From Brassica napus (Eukaryota; Streptophyta; Magnoliopsida; Brassicales; Brassicaceae): a stretch of 64,000 nucleotides of DNA. The position numbers and the translations under genes were made by a program. The stretch is from assembly GCF_020379485.1 (NCBI RefSeq), contig NC_063452.1, positions 7,419,065-7,483,064 on the forward strand, read 5' to 3'. Under the pieces are notes generated by a model, which saw only the letters and a list, made by a program, of their open reading frames with translations, had not been told where the DNA came from and ran no database searches. Below, one piece after another: positions 23,562-35,024 of this stretch (the first letter of the stretch is position 1; the number at the start of each line of letters is the position of its first letter).

Positions 23562-25744
23562 TCATTCATCAGGAGAATAATGGGTGCTGTTGGGCAATCT
23601 CCGGCCACGCACAAAGCTACTGAATATATGCAGAGCTCGTGAGGGCGCATAGGGCACCATATGAGCCGCTCCTCTCACCGTTGCAAACGTCAATATCTTT
23701 CCATACTCGGTGACCCAACCACCAACCTAGTCACATCACAACCCAAAAATCCACAAGTTTGCAATTGGCAAGAGGGAAAATTGGCTTCTGTTGATTTTAG
23801 CTACAACGGAGAAGAGAACTTACCTGGTTTTTGTGGAACCAAGGTCCATAGGGAAGTGTGGTACTGAAGTTAAGATCATGAGCAAGTTCTCGTACGAGAG
23901 TTCTAGAACCAAGAAGTGGAACTACAGAATCTTGATCTCCACTGCAATGTCGACAAGCTGGGTGTTTAGCTTGCAAAATACATTAGTATAACTCATAAAA
24001 TAAAGGGATCTTTAATAGAATTATTACCTTGAGATCCAAACATAAGTTTTGTTCTGTATAATTCTCTTAAGAATCGGAAGCATGTTAATGTTCCCGTCGA
24101 TGCCACTGTAATTTACCAGGCTATGACATGGGTAAAGTGAAAAGCCAATACCAATCAGTTATAAGAAAAAGTTCTTTTACTGTTGCGATCAATCAAACTA
24201 AAATGAAAGAGGATAAAATCGTTACGTGCTGCACATAGACCATTGGTAAGGTAGACTAGTGCGGTTCACGTGAAGAGCGTGTTGCACCGCTGGGAGATTG
24301 AAATATAACTGTCTTTCGTGTTTCATACAAACATCCACCCCCATGCTCATCTGTGTAGCCTGAAACCCCTTTTCTAAAGTTAACAGACAGATCAAAAAAA
24401 TATTTTGTTGGTAAGAAAAGGAAGAAAAAGGGGACTTGACCATTTTCTTGAGCCTCAACTCTTGCTCAACATGCGTCTAGGAGAACGTCATAGACATTGA
24501 CATACATATTCGCCAAGCTGACTTCAGTGAGAGCCTCGATGCATTCCTTGCTTATGTTTGGGAGACTGGTAAAGTCACATTGCCTGATGATTGCGTGTCT
24601 ACGTTCATCAGAAATAATCCCGTGATACCATAAGAAGTCGTAAGAAGCTGACGTGTCTGTGTCAAGCTTCAGAAGTGGATTCCCAATCTGATCAGAATTT
24701 TTTTTTTTTTAAAAAAACATGTAAGGAATTAGAAAAGAACTAAAAGAGTGTCAAGAAGAGGATTCGTTTGCTTACTGCAATTCCTTTGACATTGATTTTG
24801 AACCCACTTGACTGTCTATTATAGCTGTGTATAGCATCAGCCAGTTGAGGTATGTAATGTCCTGCAAGAGAGTGTGGTCAACAGAAGACACTAATAAAGT
24901 AATTTCTGATGAAATCAGAAATCAGCAACATGATCAAACAAACCTGCGTAGCTTTCCCCAGTGAGAAACAAGTGACGAGCTTTCAACGCTGGGAACTTGT
25001 TGAACCATCTCAACAGGAACACAAGCATATCGCTAGCTGTTGAAATGTATAAACATGTCGTCAATAAACAGAATTCTTCTAAATTCTAATATAAGCTGAA
25101 AATGGGATCTTGAATTTCACCAGTAGTTTCGTCCCCTGTGTTGTAACCAGAGCTTGTGTTGAAGTAAGATCAACCAACTCCGGCTGGAGAATCCACAAAA
25201 AGCAGGTTCGAGGCTACACATTTTAAGTTAGCATCATAGGTAGGTAGAATCAAATAGTTTCTCTTCTATTTACATGAATATTATATAAGAAAAACAACCT
25301 TTGTTCCACGACATGGAGTTAATCCGGAGGCCATGGCCATCTCCTGTTGGGTAAAATGGACCCAACTCGGTGAAAGCACCTCCACCAACAGATGAACAAC
25401 CTGGACCTGCAAGATCAACCTCAATTTCATAACTCACAACCCTTTTGATACTCAAACGTCAAAAACAAGCAAGATATGTTTAATTAAAATCTTAACCATT
25501 ATACAAAAGACCAAAAGCTACAGGACAAAACCAAAGCTAGGAGAAACATAAAAACCTCCGTTAAGCCAAAGTGTTAAGGGTTTGGTCTCCGGTTGTGAGT
25601 CTGCTTCCACAAAGTAGTAGAAGAGACTGCGGCCTGTTTCGGAGTCAACATCCACATAAACTGCATACTGTCTAAATAAGACTTTTGGTTGACCAGGAAG
25701 CCTCACCACTAGATCTTCTTCGGATACTCTTCTGCAAAGTTGCA
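23562..25744 (-). pseudogene. Serine carboxypeptidase-like gene (SCPL40-45 group), disrupted
   Basis: Nine downstream exons of a class II serine carboxypeptidase are recognisable: about 25744-25556, 25406-25299, 25213-25121, 25036-24944, 24861-24776, 24687-24441, 24359-24226, 24120-24028, 23941-23824, then the last exon 23726-23562. The catalytic triad is present: Ser in LTGESYAG, Asp in SGDQDSVVP, His in GAAHMVPYA. Substrate-site motifs (LNGGPGCSS, VDSPAGVG) remain. Three defects argue for a pseudogene. The Trp after SPAGVG is TGA (25170-25172). After VYDVLLDAC about 14 nt are missing relative to the family, which shifts the frame into TGA at 24466-24468. The secretory signal peptide is not upstream of exon 25744 but appears on the opposite strand at 26210. 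The family normally cleaves C-terminal residues in vacuole or apoplast. Closest recalled relative: At2g12480 (SCPL43). Confidence 0.85.
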
Positions 25745-26209
25745 ACCCAACCACTGCATTGTAACCATGACCACCAACATTGTCACCGCAAAGGCACCGT
25801 ACAATACCATGATCCGAAACAAAAAGTTATAAATTAAGTCCAATCTACAACGCAACAGATGATTCACGAGCCATGGAAATACAATGCAGAACATAGAAGT
25901 AGAAGACGAGCTTTACCTTGACTTTGTCTCTTTATATGCTTGTAATAGTTCTGCGAGAGACCACAAATCGATAGTGAGAAAGAAGCTGAAGGCATTGGGG
26001 GTCCTATGGGCCTTGTCGATGTATATTGTTAACGTCATTAGGTTACCATATTTGTGTAACATATATCTTTGTATATAAGGCATTGCCTTGACGAGGAATC
26101 AAAACGAGAAACCCTTTTACAACTTCTAAGGTTCTTTACAACTTCATAGGACCCCCAATAGAAGGATTCTAGAAGATTTAAAAGGTAAAGTCTCTTATTG
26201 GAGAAGAAG

Positions 26210-26281
26210 ATGAAATCATTTCTTTTTTTAACAGCTTTCGTCTTTCTCAGCTCCGGACTCGCCACTTCCTCGTTCTTTTAA
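26210..26281 (+). pseudogene. Orphan signal-peptide exon, probably the inverted 5' end of the SCPL gene
   Basis: The plus strand encodes MKSFLFLTAFVFLSSGLATS and three more residues, then TAA. It is a textbook secretory signal peptide (charged start, hydrophobic core, small residues at the cleavage site). A TATATAAGG word lies about 140 bp upstream. It faces away from the SCPL exons, which start at 25744 on the minus strand and lack a signal peptide. Inverting about 25745-26275 would place it exactly before [12 protein letters not shown]. This origin is inferred, not shown. Confidence 0.5.
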
Positions 26282-26677
26282 AGTCAGCCAATAAGCACCT
26301 TCCCTTTTGAAATGAACAATTCTTTCCTTTTCTTTTTATTTAAAGTGCTTCTTCTCATATTTCTCGAGGACCGTTTAAATGCTGGGCTTTATTAGACCAC
26401 CTCCATTGGAGGTTCTTAACTAGAGTTTTAAACCAAAAACAAATAAAAATATGTGAGAAAGGATAAAAAACGATAGAACCGCCTCTTAATGCAGGAGTTT
26501 TAGAATTGGTAAGCAACCCTTATGTGTCACTTTTGTATTGGTCATCCCTGTTGTCTCTCTCTCTTTCTCCTTCGTGTTCGTCGCGTTTTGATCCTAGATG
26601 AATTTTTTTTCTTCTTCCTCCAATCGTCGGAGGCGTGACAGAGTTTCACGGAGGTTGTGGAAGTTACGGATCCACCG

Positions 26678-26731
26678 CGAACCGGTGCCGGAGTGCTTCG
26701 CCGGCGAACCGGTGCCGGAGTGCTTCGCCGG
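26678..26731. repeat. 27-bp direct tandem duplication
   Basis: The unit CGAACCGGTGCCGGAGTGCT plus TCGCCGG occurs twice in a row in GC-rich DNA just upstream of the RS31-like start codon. Confidence 0.8.
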
Positions 26732-26830
26732 CGGATTCTGTGTTCTCTGATGGTCCGCAAGTTTCTCGAGGGTGGAGGAACAATTGATTATTCTATTGGT
26801 GTTGCAGCGATTCGATCTTCATCTGCAAGT

Positions 26831-26936
26831 ATGAGGCCGGTGTTCGTGGGGAACTTCGAGTATGAAACTCGCCAATCGGAGCTGGAACGGTTGTTCAGAA
26901 AGTACGGGAGAGTGGAGCGCGTTGACATGAAGTCTG
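26831..26936 (+). pseudogene. RS31-like SR splicing factor, first coding exon only
   Basis: Thirty-five codons beginning [20 protein letters not shown] and ending VERVDMKS match the start of the first RNA-recognition motif of the plant SR proteins RS31/RS31a; VFVGNFE is RNP2. The frame runs into a plausible donor (TCTG|GTATAC at 26936/26937). The next exon of the RRM (the YAFVYFEDERDAEDA block) and the RS domain were not found in the following 1.2 kb, which instead reads as intron-like T-rich DNA. It is therefore a truncated duplicate, probably carried by the surrounding element. Confidence 0.8.
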
Positions 26937-27660
26937 GTATACTCTTTACTTGTTACGTTTAGAGAAGAATTTGCTTCGCCGATCTATGTTCACTTTGATA
27001 CATAGGATGCTTGATTTTGAGTAACTTTGAGTAACATGGATTTTGTATTAGGAGAAATCAAAGGAACCAGTAGTATAAGAAAAAAGTGTTAAGTGTTTGT
27101 TTGGTGGCAGGAGGCTTTCTCCATAGAAGCCATTGAGTTTCCAACCTCTTCCCTGCAAATTACATTCCTACGTTTTCATGCCTACCTTTATCATCTCATC
27201 TTTGTGCCTAAAATCTTCGTTGAGTCTAGAGATACATATCTTCTATGTCACCATCATCATCATACATTGTTTTGTTTCTCTTCTTCATGCCTTTCCATGT
27301 CTGAATTCCTACTGTCAGAAATCTGAACTCCTACTGTCAGAAAGCAGTGCCTTTGCAATCATTCAGATTTCAGAATTGAAAAAGAAAATTTGGATTTTTA
27401 TTAGCCTTTGGTTGACTGCAACTACACATCTTTGTTTTCTACTACTTCATGGATCGCCTCTGCATCTTATGTACACCTGCCTTGCTTCACATTGATGCAG
27501 GTCTTGTTTTTTGTCATATTTAGTTTCATTTTCTATAGGTTCAAAACTAAAAAAAGGTGTCTTTTGAGCTGATTTATTTCCTTCATTGCAATTTCGGTGG
27601 GCTGTTGAATCAGATTGTCTACATTACTCTCCTCGACATCACACACACACACACAGGTAA

Positions 27661-27970
27661 TGTTGAGTCTGTTTTTTTTAAATGTCGAGTTTGTTTTTTT
27701 TAAATGTCGAGTCTGTTTGTTGTTGTCTTTGTTTGTCTCTCGTCTGATCACACTTTGTAATTCATCAATCGTTTGGTTAATTTATAAAACTTGAACTTGT
27801 TGTTGTCTTGGTTTGTCTCTCGTATGATCACACTTTGTAGTTCATCAAACCTTTGGTTATGTTATAAAAGTTGAACTTGTTGTTGTCTTGGTTTGTGTGA
27901 TCACACTTTGTAGTTCATCAAACATTTGGTTAAGTTATAAAACTTGAACTTGTTGTTGTCTTGGTTTGTC
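27661..27970. repeat. Tandem repeats, ~25-bp and ~80-bp units
   Basis: A ~25-bp unit (TTTTTTTTAAATGTCGAGT core) is duplicated at 27661-27715. It is followed by about 3.3 copies of an ~80-bp unit starting TTGTTGTTGTCTTGGTTTGT at about 27717, 27797, 27877 and 27949. The third copy carries an ~8-bp deletion. Confidence 0.85.
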
Positions 27971-28258
27971 TTGGTTCATTCTACTTAATTTAATCATAAG
28001 GCCACAAGTCTTAAATCATTCTACTTAAAAAAACAAATTATTTAAGAACCCCTATGAGGTTCTTCATTGGAGGAGGAAAAAATTATTTGTACTAACAAAG
28101 GTTCTTAACTTATCAAATCAACTTATTAACTATTAATTTAATCATAAGAGCTCATTAGATGTTCTAATGGATAGACTTGCTCTTAGTGCCGAATGATACA
28201 TTCATGATTTTCTATTTTTTTTGAAAAATGATAAATTGATGCTTACTAATACACTATA

Positions 28259-28508
28259 TAATCAATCTGTTTTCGAATGAGTGCCATTTTAACATTTCTT
28301 TTATTAAACACAAACTTTATTTTAGAATTTCAATACATTTTTTAATTCATTTTAATTATAAATGCATTGATTTTATAAATAATTTTATTTATCTAAAATA
28401 TTATTGGTTACATATTTATAATTAATAAGAACATTAAGATATTTCAATCATTTTTTTAATCATTGGAAAAATAACAAAGTGACACTTTTTCACGAAACGG
28501 TGAGAGTA
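28259..28508. mobile_element. Stowaway-like MITE
   Basis: The left block ATCAATCTGTTTTCGAATGA with GTGCCATTTT and the right block AAGTGACACTTTTTCACGAA with ACGGTGAGAG are inverted halves of the Stowaway family at 19956-20220. TA flanks are present. The interior is AT-rich and non-coding. Confidence 0.65.
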
Positions 28509-28841
28509 ATATATTTTCTTTATAGATATCGGTGTATCAGTTATTTCTCAATTTGAAACAAAATAATGGCTATGGTTAAAATATAAATATTTTTATTAAA
28601 ATATCATAATACATATATTTATATACAATTTCTAATTTTTTCATTAAATAGTAAAAAAGGGTTCTGATCCCCACCTATAAGTTATGTGTACAATCTTAAA
28701 CACATGAAGTAGTTATTGTCGGCATAATCGTTAAAGGCATTGGTGAATTCTCTAATTTTTAATGAGATAATAATGCAATTCAGTTATTTAATTAATTTTT
28801 ATTATCTACATAAAATTAGACCACTTATAAATAAACATAAG

Positions 28842-29110
28842 CATCCGCACATTTATCTGGAACCAAAGAATGGAAGTAAACATAGAAGAAGCTCGGTTTA
28901 GTTTGGATGCTATCAATTAGCCGAACGAATCCTATATCTTTAGAACAAAAACCAAATTGGACCAAAGTAAGAATTGAAGGGATACATAAATTTCTATAAT
29001 ATAATTTATATACTTATAAATATTAACTATATTTAGTTTTAAAATAATCAAATAATTTTAAAATACTTTTTTATAAATCAAATACCAAAAATAAATTTAC
29101 CAGAATATGT
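28842..29110. mobile_element. hAT-like element fragment, copy 3 (unoccupied site)
   Basis: It aligns by eye with the hAT-like element that the retrotransposon split: ACATTTATCTGGAA at the start, CCTATATCTTTAGAAC inside, and AACTATATTTAGTTTTAAAA across the point where the retrotransposon sits in the other copy. Ends are eroded and no target duplication is visible. Confidence 0.65.
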
Positions 29111-30025
29111 TTTATTTGATTCTTACGATAATAATTACAGGTGTACCCTTAATGAATTAAATATAGCTATATTTTGTGAAGTTTTCTTTTTGTGAATCAC
29201 ATTATATAAAAGTATACTTTCGTTTTAAATGTTCCTTATCATATAGTTATTTGGAAAATCAAAGGGAAAATAAACCTAGATAAAAAAGAACGAATATATA
29301 TTTTCTTATAAAATATAATCTTAAGCAACATAATATATATTTTAAAATAATAAGTATTTATTTAAATGAATCTATTACTCAAATTATTACAAAAAAAATA
29401 GCATAAACTATAATGAATAATTTTTTTTATCTTTTTATTTTTTATGCATCTTTCAAAATAACATATATAATAAAGAATACCTTTACAAAATGTAAAACAA
29501 AGAATATTGATTTAAATGTGATGTGATTTCCTGAAAAATAATTTTACAAAAATGATCTTGATATTAAGAGTACAAAAATAATCTCCCCTTTTAAATGTAT
29601 TGATTATGTTTTTATGCAATTTCATACCGATCATCACTTTATTTTTTTCTTATTTTATGTTGGCAAATCAACATTGTATCAAATTATTAAAAATTAAAAA
29701 TATAGTTACAGATCTAAAATGAAGAACTAAACTAATACAATGAATACAATTAATTTGATTTGACCGAATTAGATTAAATAGTTATATTTTGATCCGAATG
29801 AATATATGTAATACAAAATACCCACAAAATGAGTAATTGGACCCATCTCAATTCTTATGTCCAAAATAAAAAATTTAACTAAAATTAATAATAATAAATT
29901 ATTATTTATAATAGTATTTTATACATATAAATTGCTGAATAACTCAACATATTAATATAAACATTTAAGATTCTCAAATAATTTTATAGATATTTTAACT
30001 AAAATCTTACAATTAACTTATTTTG

Positions 30026-30070
<45 letters not shown>

Positions 30071-30940
30071 TATGCATGGAACTTATGTAACTTTGAACCG
30101 ATCAACTTTAGTTTATTTTTACTATTTGACTCTTAAAATAACATATATTAAAAAATATATGTTATTTAATATTTTGATATTAAATTATACATAATCGTAC
30201 TAAAATATATTTACAAACCTAAGATAAAATCAAATTAAATGCAAATAAAAAATAATCGGATTTTTAATCTATAGAACAAAAATATTATGCTTGAATAAGA
30301 AAAGTAGATGTTATCCAATATATTCAAATAATAACTAAACAGACAAGATATTATATATTAAAAATAATACATCTAATTAAATAAATAATATTATTTAAAA
30401 TAAATCATGCATATTAAAAATTAAAATAATTGAAAATAAAATAATTATTAATAATTGTTATAATGTTTTTACTTTGTAAATATTTATATTCGTGCATGAG
30501 CACGAAAATAATCACATAGTTTTAGTGTAAAAATGATACGTATGTAGATGTATAAGTAAAATCTTTGATTATAGTTTCATATAAATACTTATGGGTTACA
30601 GTAAGAACATATGTTAACAATAAAACATTTTCTTGTTCATTTATAGTCAGTATATGTTTTGTCTAATCATTTTAATATTTTGATATAAACTTTAAGTACA
30701 AATAAATACATAGTTTCTTTGAGAACAAATAAATGGTGTTTCAACTACAAAATTACGATCAAAATCATATGAAAATGTATTCCTTACCAGATAATATTTT
30801 ATCATTCGTGTCAAATGTTATTTCTTTTGGGAAAATATCTTGTCAATATATTGTTTGCTATTTCATACTAACTTTTCAATGTTCATTGGTTTTAAATATA
30901 GATTATTATTATTTGAAGGCATGCGCGGAGTTAATCTCTT
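29111..30940. other. AT-rich intergenic DNA with (TA)n/(CA)n microsatellite
   Basis: No gene recognised. A long (TA)n run followed by a few CA units lies at about 30029-30070. A hairpin CGTGC-ATGA-GCACG at about 30490 is noted but not assigned. Confidence 0.6.
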
Positions 30941-31740
30941 AGAGTTTTGGTCTCTTCTATCCAGAGCTTTGTGGTTCTTTGATGGCATGCACAACTTGTC
31001 TATGTTTGTTTAGTTTGTGAGGTGTTTCCTACCTCGTAGATGGTTGTTGTGCTTTCGGTGACTTAGACCATCTTCAACCCACCCCTATTTCTATCTCTAT
31101 ATTTTTCCCTAAAATAGAGAAACTCTATTATAGAGGTGGAAATACTCCAATGTATGCCTCTATATTATAGAGGTGGAAATACTCCAATGTATGCCTCTAT
31201 AATAGAGTTTCTCTATTTATAGGGGAAAATATAGAGATATGATATTTCTACCTCTAAATATAGAGGCAAAAAGTAATTTTCCTCTATATTTTCCTCTAAA
31301 ATAGAAGAACTCTATTATAGAAGCATACATTGGAGCATTTTCACCTTTATAATAGAGATCTCTATTTTAGAGGAAAATATAGAGGTGTACATTGGAGATG
31401 CTCTTAGGCATGTGTCTTGCTACTTTATTGTGACTTTGGTATTCCAGTAATTATTCCTCCTCTGGCTTCTTTCTTGATTCTTTCGTCGGTGTTTGATCGC
31501 GTTGTTTTGTGTTCAGGGATTGCTTTGTCTCAGATTTTATCTTTCTACCATTTTCTAACTTTTGTTTGTTAGGTCAAGATACTCTGTGGTAAGGTGAGGT
31601 AAATTAGTTTTGGTTCTTGATCTACTTTGAGCTCCAGACCTTTATTAAATTAGTGTTACTATGACATTTTAGTTTTCTCTTTGTGGAGGTTTTAGGTTTA
31701 AATTATGTGTTTTGCTCTAGTTTCGTCTTCTTAGTTTGGT
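30941..31740. other. T-rich transcribed-looking segment interrupted by a MITE
   Basis: On both sides of the MITE at 31066-31403 the sequence is less AT-rich than its surroundings and rich in TTTG/CTTT words, like an untranslated region or a LINE tail. There is no open frame or recognised motif. Confidence 0.3.
31063..31406. mobile_element. Tourist-like (PIF/Harbinger) MITE
   Basis: The 338-bp body (31066-31403) starts GACCATCTTCAACC and ends GGAGATGCTC, flanked by TTA at 31063-31065 and 31404-31406. The ends extend into longer inverted blocks (CCTAAAATAGAG / CTCTATTTTAGAGG), so the single strand can fold into a hairpin. A ~42-bp unit containing GGAAATACTCCAATGTATGC is tandemly duplicated at about 31133-31215. 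Confidence 0.82.
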
Positions 31741-32592
31741 TATTTTATAATTTTGATAATAAAATAAATATATAATTTGTAAATAAAATATTAGTAAATA
31801 GTAAAAAGTAATAAATTAATGAAAGTTTATGTTATAGTTTTGACTAAATTGCAGTAATATAAAAGAAGAAGGACCTAAAATGTAAAAAGAAAAATACATT
31901 TTACTTATTTTTATTCATCTTGAATTTTAGTGATTAATAAAATAGATTATTAGATTTTATGTGATGAAGGTTAGTGCAAGAAGGTTTAGATAGCTCACAA
32001 TTAAAAAATGACGGACTAAATTGCAGTAATCTAAACGAAGAATGACCTAAAATGTAAAAAAAAAAATATGAGGACACATGTCATCAAAACTCTCTTCCAC
32101 ATGTCAAAAGAAGAGAGAAAAGTGTACTTTATATATATATATAAATTAATATTTTGTTATCTTTGAACAAGGATTTTGTCAAGTTTTATCAAAGTAACTT
32201 GGGTTTCCTAATGTTTTTTGTATCTTTATTAATATTCTTGTAACTAGTTCAAAATGTATAATATCTAATAATGCCAGTTTAGCATTTTTGACATACAACA
32301 ACATATATCAGAAATACATTTGCCAACTAACTGAATGCTTATAATTCCACAAAACCTCTTACATCCTGCGACGGATCGTAGCACTTTTTGTAGTCTTGTT
32401 TTACTTCAAATCTATTTTAAATCAGATTATTGCAATATTAAATTATTAAATGATAAAGACGTGAGTATAAGTAAAGGTAAATAGTAAACTGATATTTAAG
32501 TGTCCGGGGAACAAAAACATTAAATATTATGAAGAAAATAGTGAAAACAAATTCGATCAATATGTTTTTGAATATATTCATTCTATATGAAA
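31741..32592. other. AT-rich intergenic DNA
   Basis: No gene, repeat or transposon boundary recognised. Confidence 0.5.
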
Positions 32593-32620
32593 CTAGATTA
32601 TTACCCGCGCTGCGGTCTTT
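32593..32620 (-). mobile_element. Helitron 3' terminus (minus strand)
   Basis: Read on the minus strand, the hairpin CCGC-AGC-GCGG is followed by GTAATAATCTAG, then host T (complement of 32592). This is the Helitron 3' end layout. The element would extend to the right; its 5' end was not found. Confidence 0.55.
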
Positions 32621-33255
32621 TTTATAATTTTTTATTTATAAGATTTATTTTTATTTTTATTAAATAAAATTATTTTCACATATTTTAAACATAATATTTT
32701 AAAACACACAAATTTATATTAACATCCACGTCAAATTTGGAAAAACTATTTATGATGTGAATGTTAACCTCAATTTTTTATTTTATTTTTGAAACTAACC
32801 TCAAAAGTTTTGGTTCATTTAAATTAACAAAAAGATCTGAGCTATAAAATTTTGAGTTCGGTTTTTTAGTAATTTTATGTTTCTATAATTTCAGTAAATT
32901 TTGGAAGGTTGTCGAACTTAACTTAGAAAAAGAAAGTAAAATTGTCACTTGAATATGAAATTTCAACGATTTACATGTACTCATAAAGTAAAAAGTAATA
33001 ATTTAGCATGACCGACAAGCAACCACTAAATTGACATCATGTTTCTGGTAGAGAAATGTATTCTTTAGTTATCTGAAACTCCACAGTAGAGTTCTTCTTC
33101 GTCACTGTAACATAATGAGATATACATTGATTTTTATCATATGAAAGAAGAAAGCATAGTGACGTTATCATTAATGTTGTCTAAAAACTGTATAGTAACT
33201 TAAGTATGCGTATCTTTATATGGTGGTAATGACTGGTGATCACGTTTTTGTACCT

Positions 33256-33271
33256 CCCCCCCCCCCCCCCC

Positions 33272-33305
<34 letters not shown>
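33256..33305. repeat. Cytosine homopolymer (C16-A-C33)
   Basis: Sixteen Cs (33256-33271), one A, then 33 Cs (33273-33305), ending in a short (CA)n. The complementary strand is a G-run able to form quadruplexes. Homopolymer length in an assembly is often unreliable. Confidence 0.9.
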
Positions 33306-34043
33306 ACACACACAGCAAAATTTCACTCTATTTGTTATTTCATGTCTTTCTAACTTGTTTTGTTGTGATCTCACAATCTATCTGACAAATCTTGATCTTA
33401 AAAAATTTACATATTTCAGTGTTCTTTTGAAAATCTGCCATGACGTTATCTCTAGATTGTGTTGTATTGAGATATACATGAATGAATATGGTGTGAATAG
33501 GGGAAAATGTACGTTCAGCAAGGAGGGGGCAGTTGGAAAATGTATAATTTATAATTGATAAGTGTGGAGATTTAGTGAAGTTACGCTGCCAAACCTCTGC
33601 CCCCTTTGACTCTGGTTCAAGAATTTTGTTTCTTTTTTATGAAACAAAGTCACATCTTTCACTTTTATCGCTCAACAATTATACAATTTAGTTGTCTTGC
33701 GTTCTTAACAGATAAGTAATTATCATTTATTCATGTCTCTTTCTATTTCGTTGTTATGATATTCTTTTTATATGTTTTAACATGGAAAACAATTTTCCAT
33801 TAATTTTTCTTTAATATTTTGTCTCTTCATTGATCGCATGATTTACTTGCTATTTATATATTGGGTTCATCATATTTATCGTATTTTCTTACTATATTTT
33901 TCTGTTCTTACTACTTTTGTCATTTCTTTTATTGAGTTGATGTTTTTATAATGCACTTTATTTCTCAATTAATTTTGTAATTATAACTATTTATAATGTT
34001 TTGAATATTTTTTAAGTAATATATAAATTTAATAATTAATTAT

Positions 34044-34078
<35 letters not shown>

Positions 34079-34189
34079 TATGCTCCTAGTCGAAAAAATT
34101 TCTGGATTCGCCACCGTAAAAGCTTAGACAAGTTATATTTGTGTATGTAGTATTTAGATTAATTAAATGGTCCTCACTCTGTCTTGTAG

Positions 34190-34390
34190 GCTTTAAGAAG
34201 CTCTGGGGTAGAAGGATTTCATCAGCAGGGACCCAAGCATCGAGAGGAATACCTTCTTCACATTTTCTGGGACTAAAGATTCTTCCAAGAAGGAATTGAT
34301 ATCAAACCGGCCATCTTTATTGGCAGCCATGTAAGCTACATCATTGATATGTGGATGGTCATAGACATCATGAGTCCCAACAACACACAG
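34190..34390 (-). pseudogene. Unidentified gene fragment with a frame break
   Basis: The minus strand reads THDVYDHPHINDVAYMAANK then DGRFDINSFLEESLVPENVK, followed by a switch of frame into GIPLDAWVPADEILLPQSFL. The run of plausible residues in two adjacent frames suggests a single-base indel in a once-coding piece. I do not recognise the protein. Upstream minus-strand sequence to about 34700 is not AT-rich and may belong to the same relic. Confidence 0.4.
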
Positions 34391-35024
34391 ATTCCACTAT
34401 CTCGGCCTGCAGTAAACTCAACAAAACCCCTCTTTGGTGCTACACATTCATTGCACAAGACAATCTTCACAACAAAGATGAAAATTAAAACTCACAACTT
34501 GGTAAGGTCTTTCTATCCACTCTCGTCTGAGTCAATCCGAGCTAAGGGATTCTTAAATAGAGAATAAAATAGAAATAGCACCATAGCTCCATTGCGAATC
34601 TCCTGGCCTACTATGGCAAAAGAGGATCAGAAAATATATCCTAGACCATGAGCCCTCTCAACAGCAACAAAAACTTATAGAGAACAAAGAGTCCTAGAAA
34701 CCATATCAAACTAAAACCAACTCAAAGCACAAATAAAGAAGGAAAAACGACTTGAACAATTTGAAACAAGTAAGCTACCGTGTTAATTTTGCGTGCTGTT
34801 TGATCAAATTACATGATACTAGACATGGGCACATTTATCTGGAAATGAATAGCCAAATTGAACCGGACCAAAAAACGAGGTTCGGTTCGGGTTTGAATCT
34901 TATAAATTATCCGAGCGGATCTTATATCCTTAGAACCGAAAAACTAAAACCGAACTCTAATCAAACCAAAAACTGACTAGGTACCCGAATTTCTATGATA
35001 TAGTATATGTTTATATATACTAAC

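Larger units (their letters stand above)
26392..28185. mobile_element. Probable PIF/Harbinger-type element with captured gene sequence
   Basis: The left end GACCACCTCCATTGG (26395) and the right end CTAATGGATAGACTTGCTC (to 28182) are imperfect inverted repeats, each flanked by TTA (26392-26394, 28183-28185). GGTTCTTAAC words recur near both ends. TTA duplications and GA(G/C)CA.CTCCA-type ends match the Tourist/PIF class, like the MITE at 31066-31403. The 1.79-kb interior holds an SR-protein exon (26831-26936), intron-like DNA and a tandem repeat. The end similarity is modest, so the element call is tentative. Confidence 0.45.

Noticed and set aside
30480..30530. Helitron 3' end on the plus strand
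   Set aside because: A CGTGC/GCACG hairpin is present but the terminus reads CATAG instead of CTRR and no 5' end was found.
33220..33558. 112-aa open frame with a Pro run
   Set aside because: The Pro run comes only from the C homopolymer and the rest has no protein-like features.
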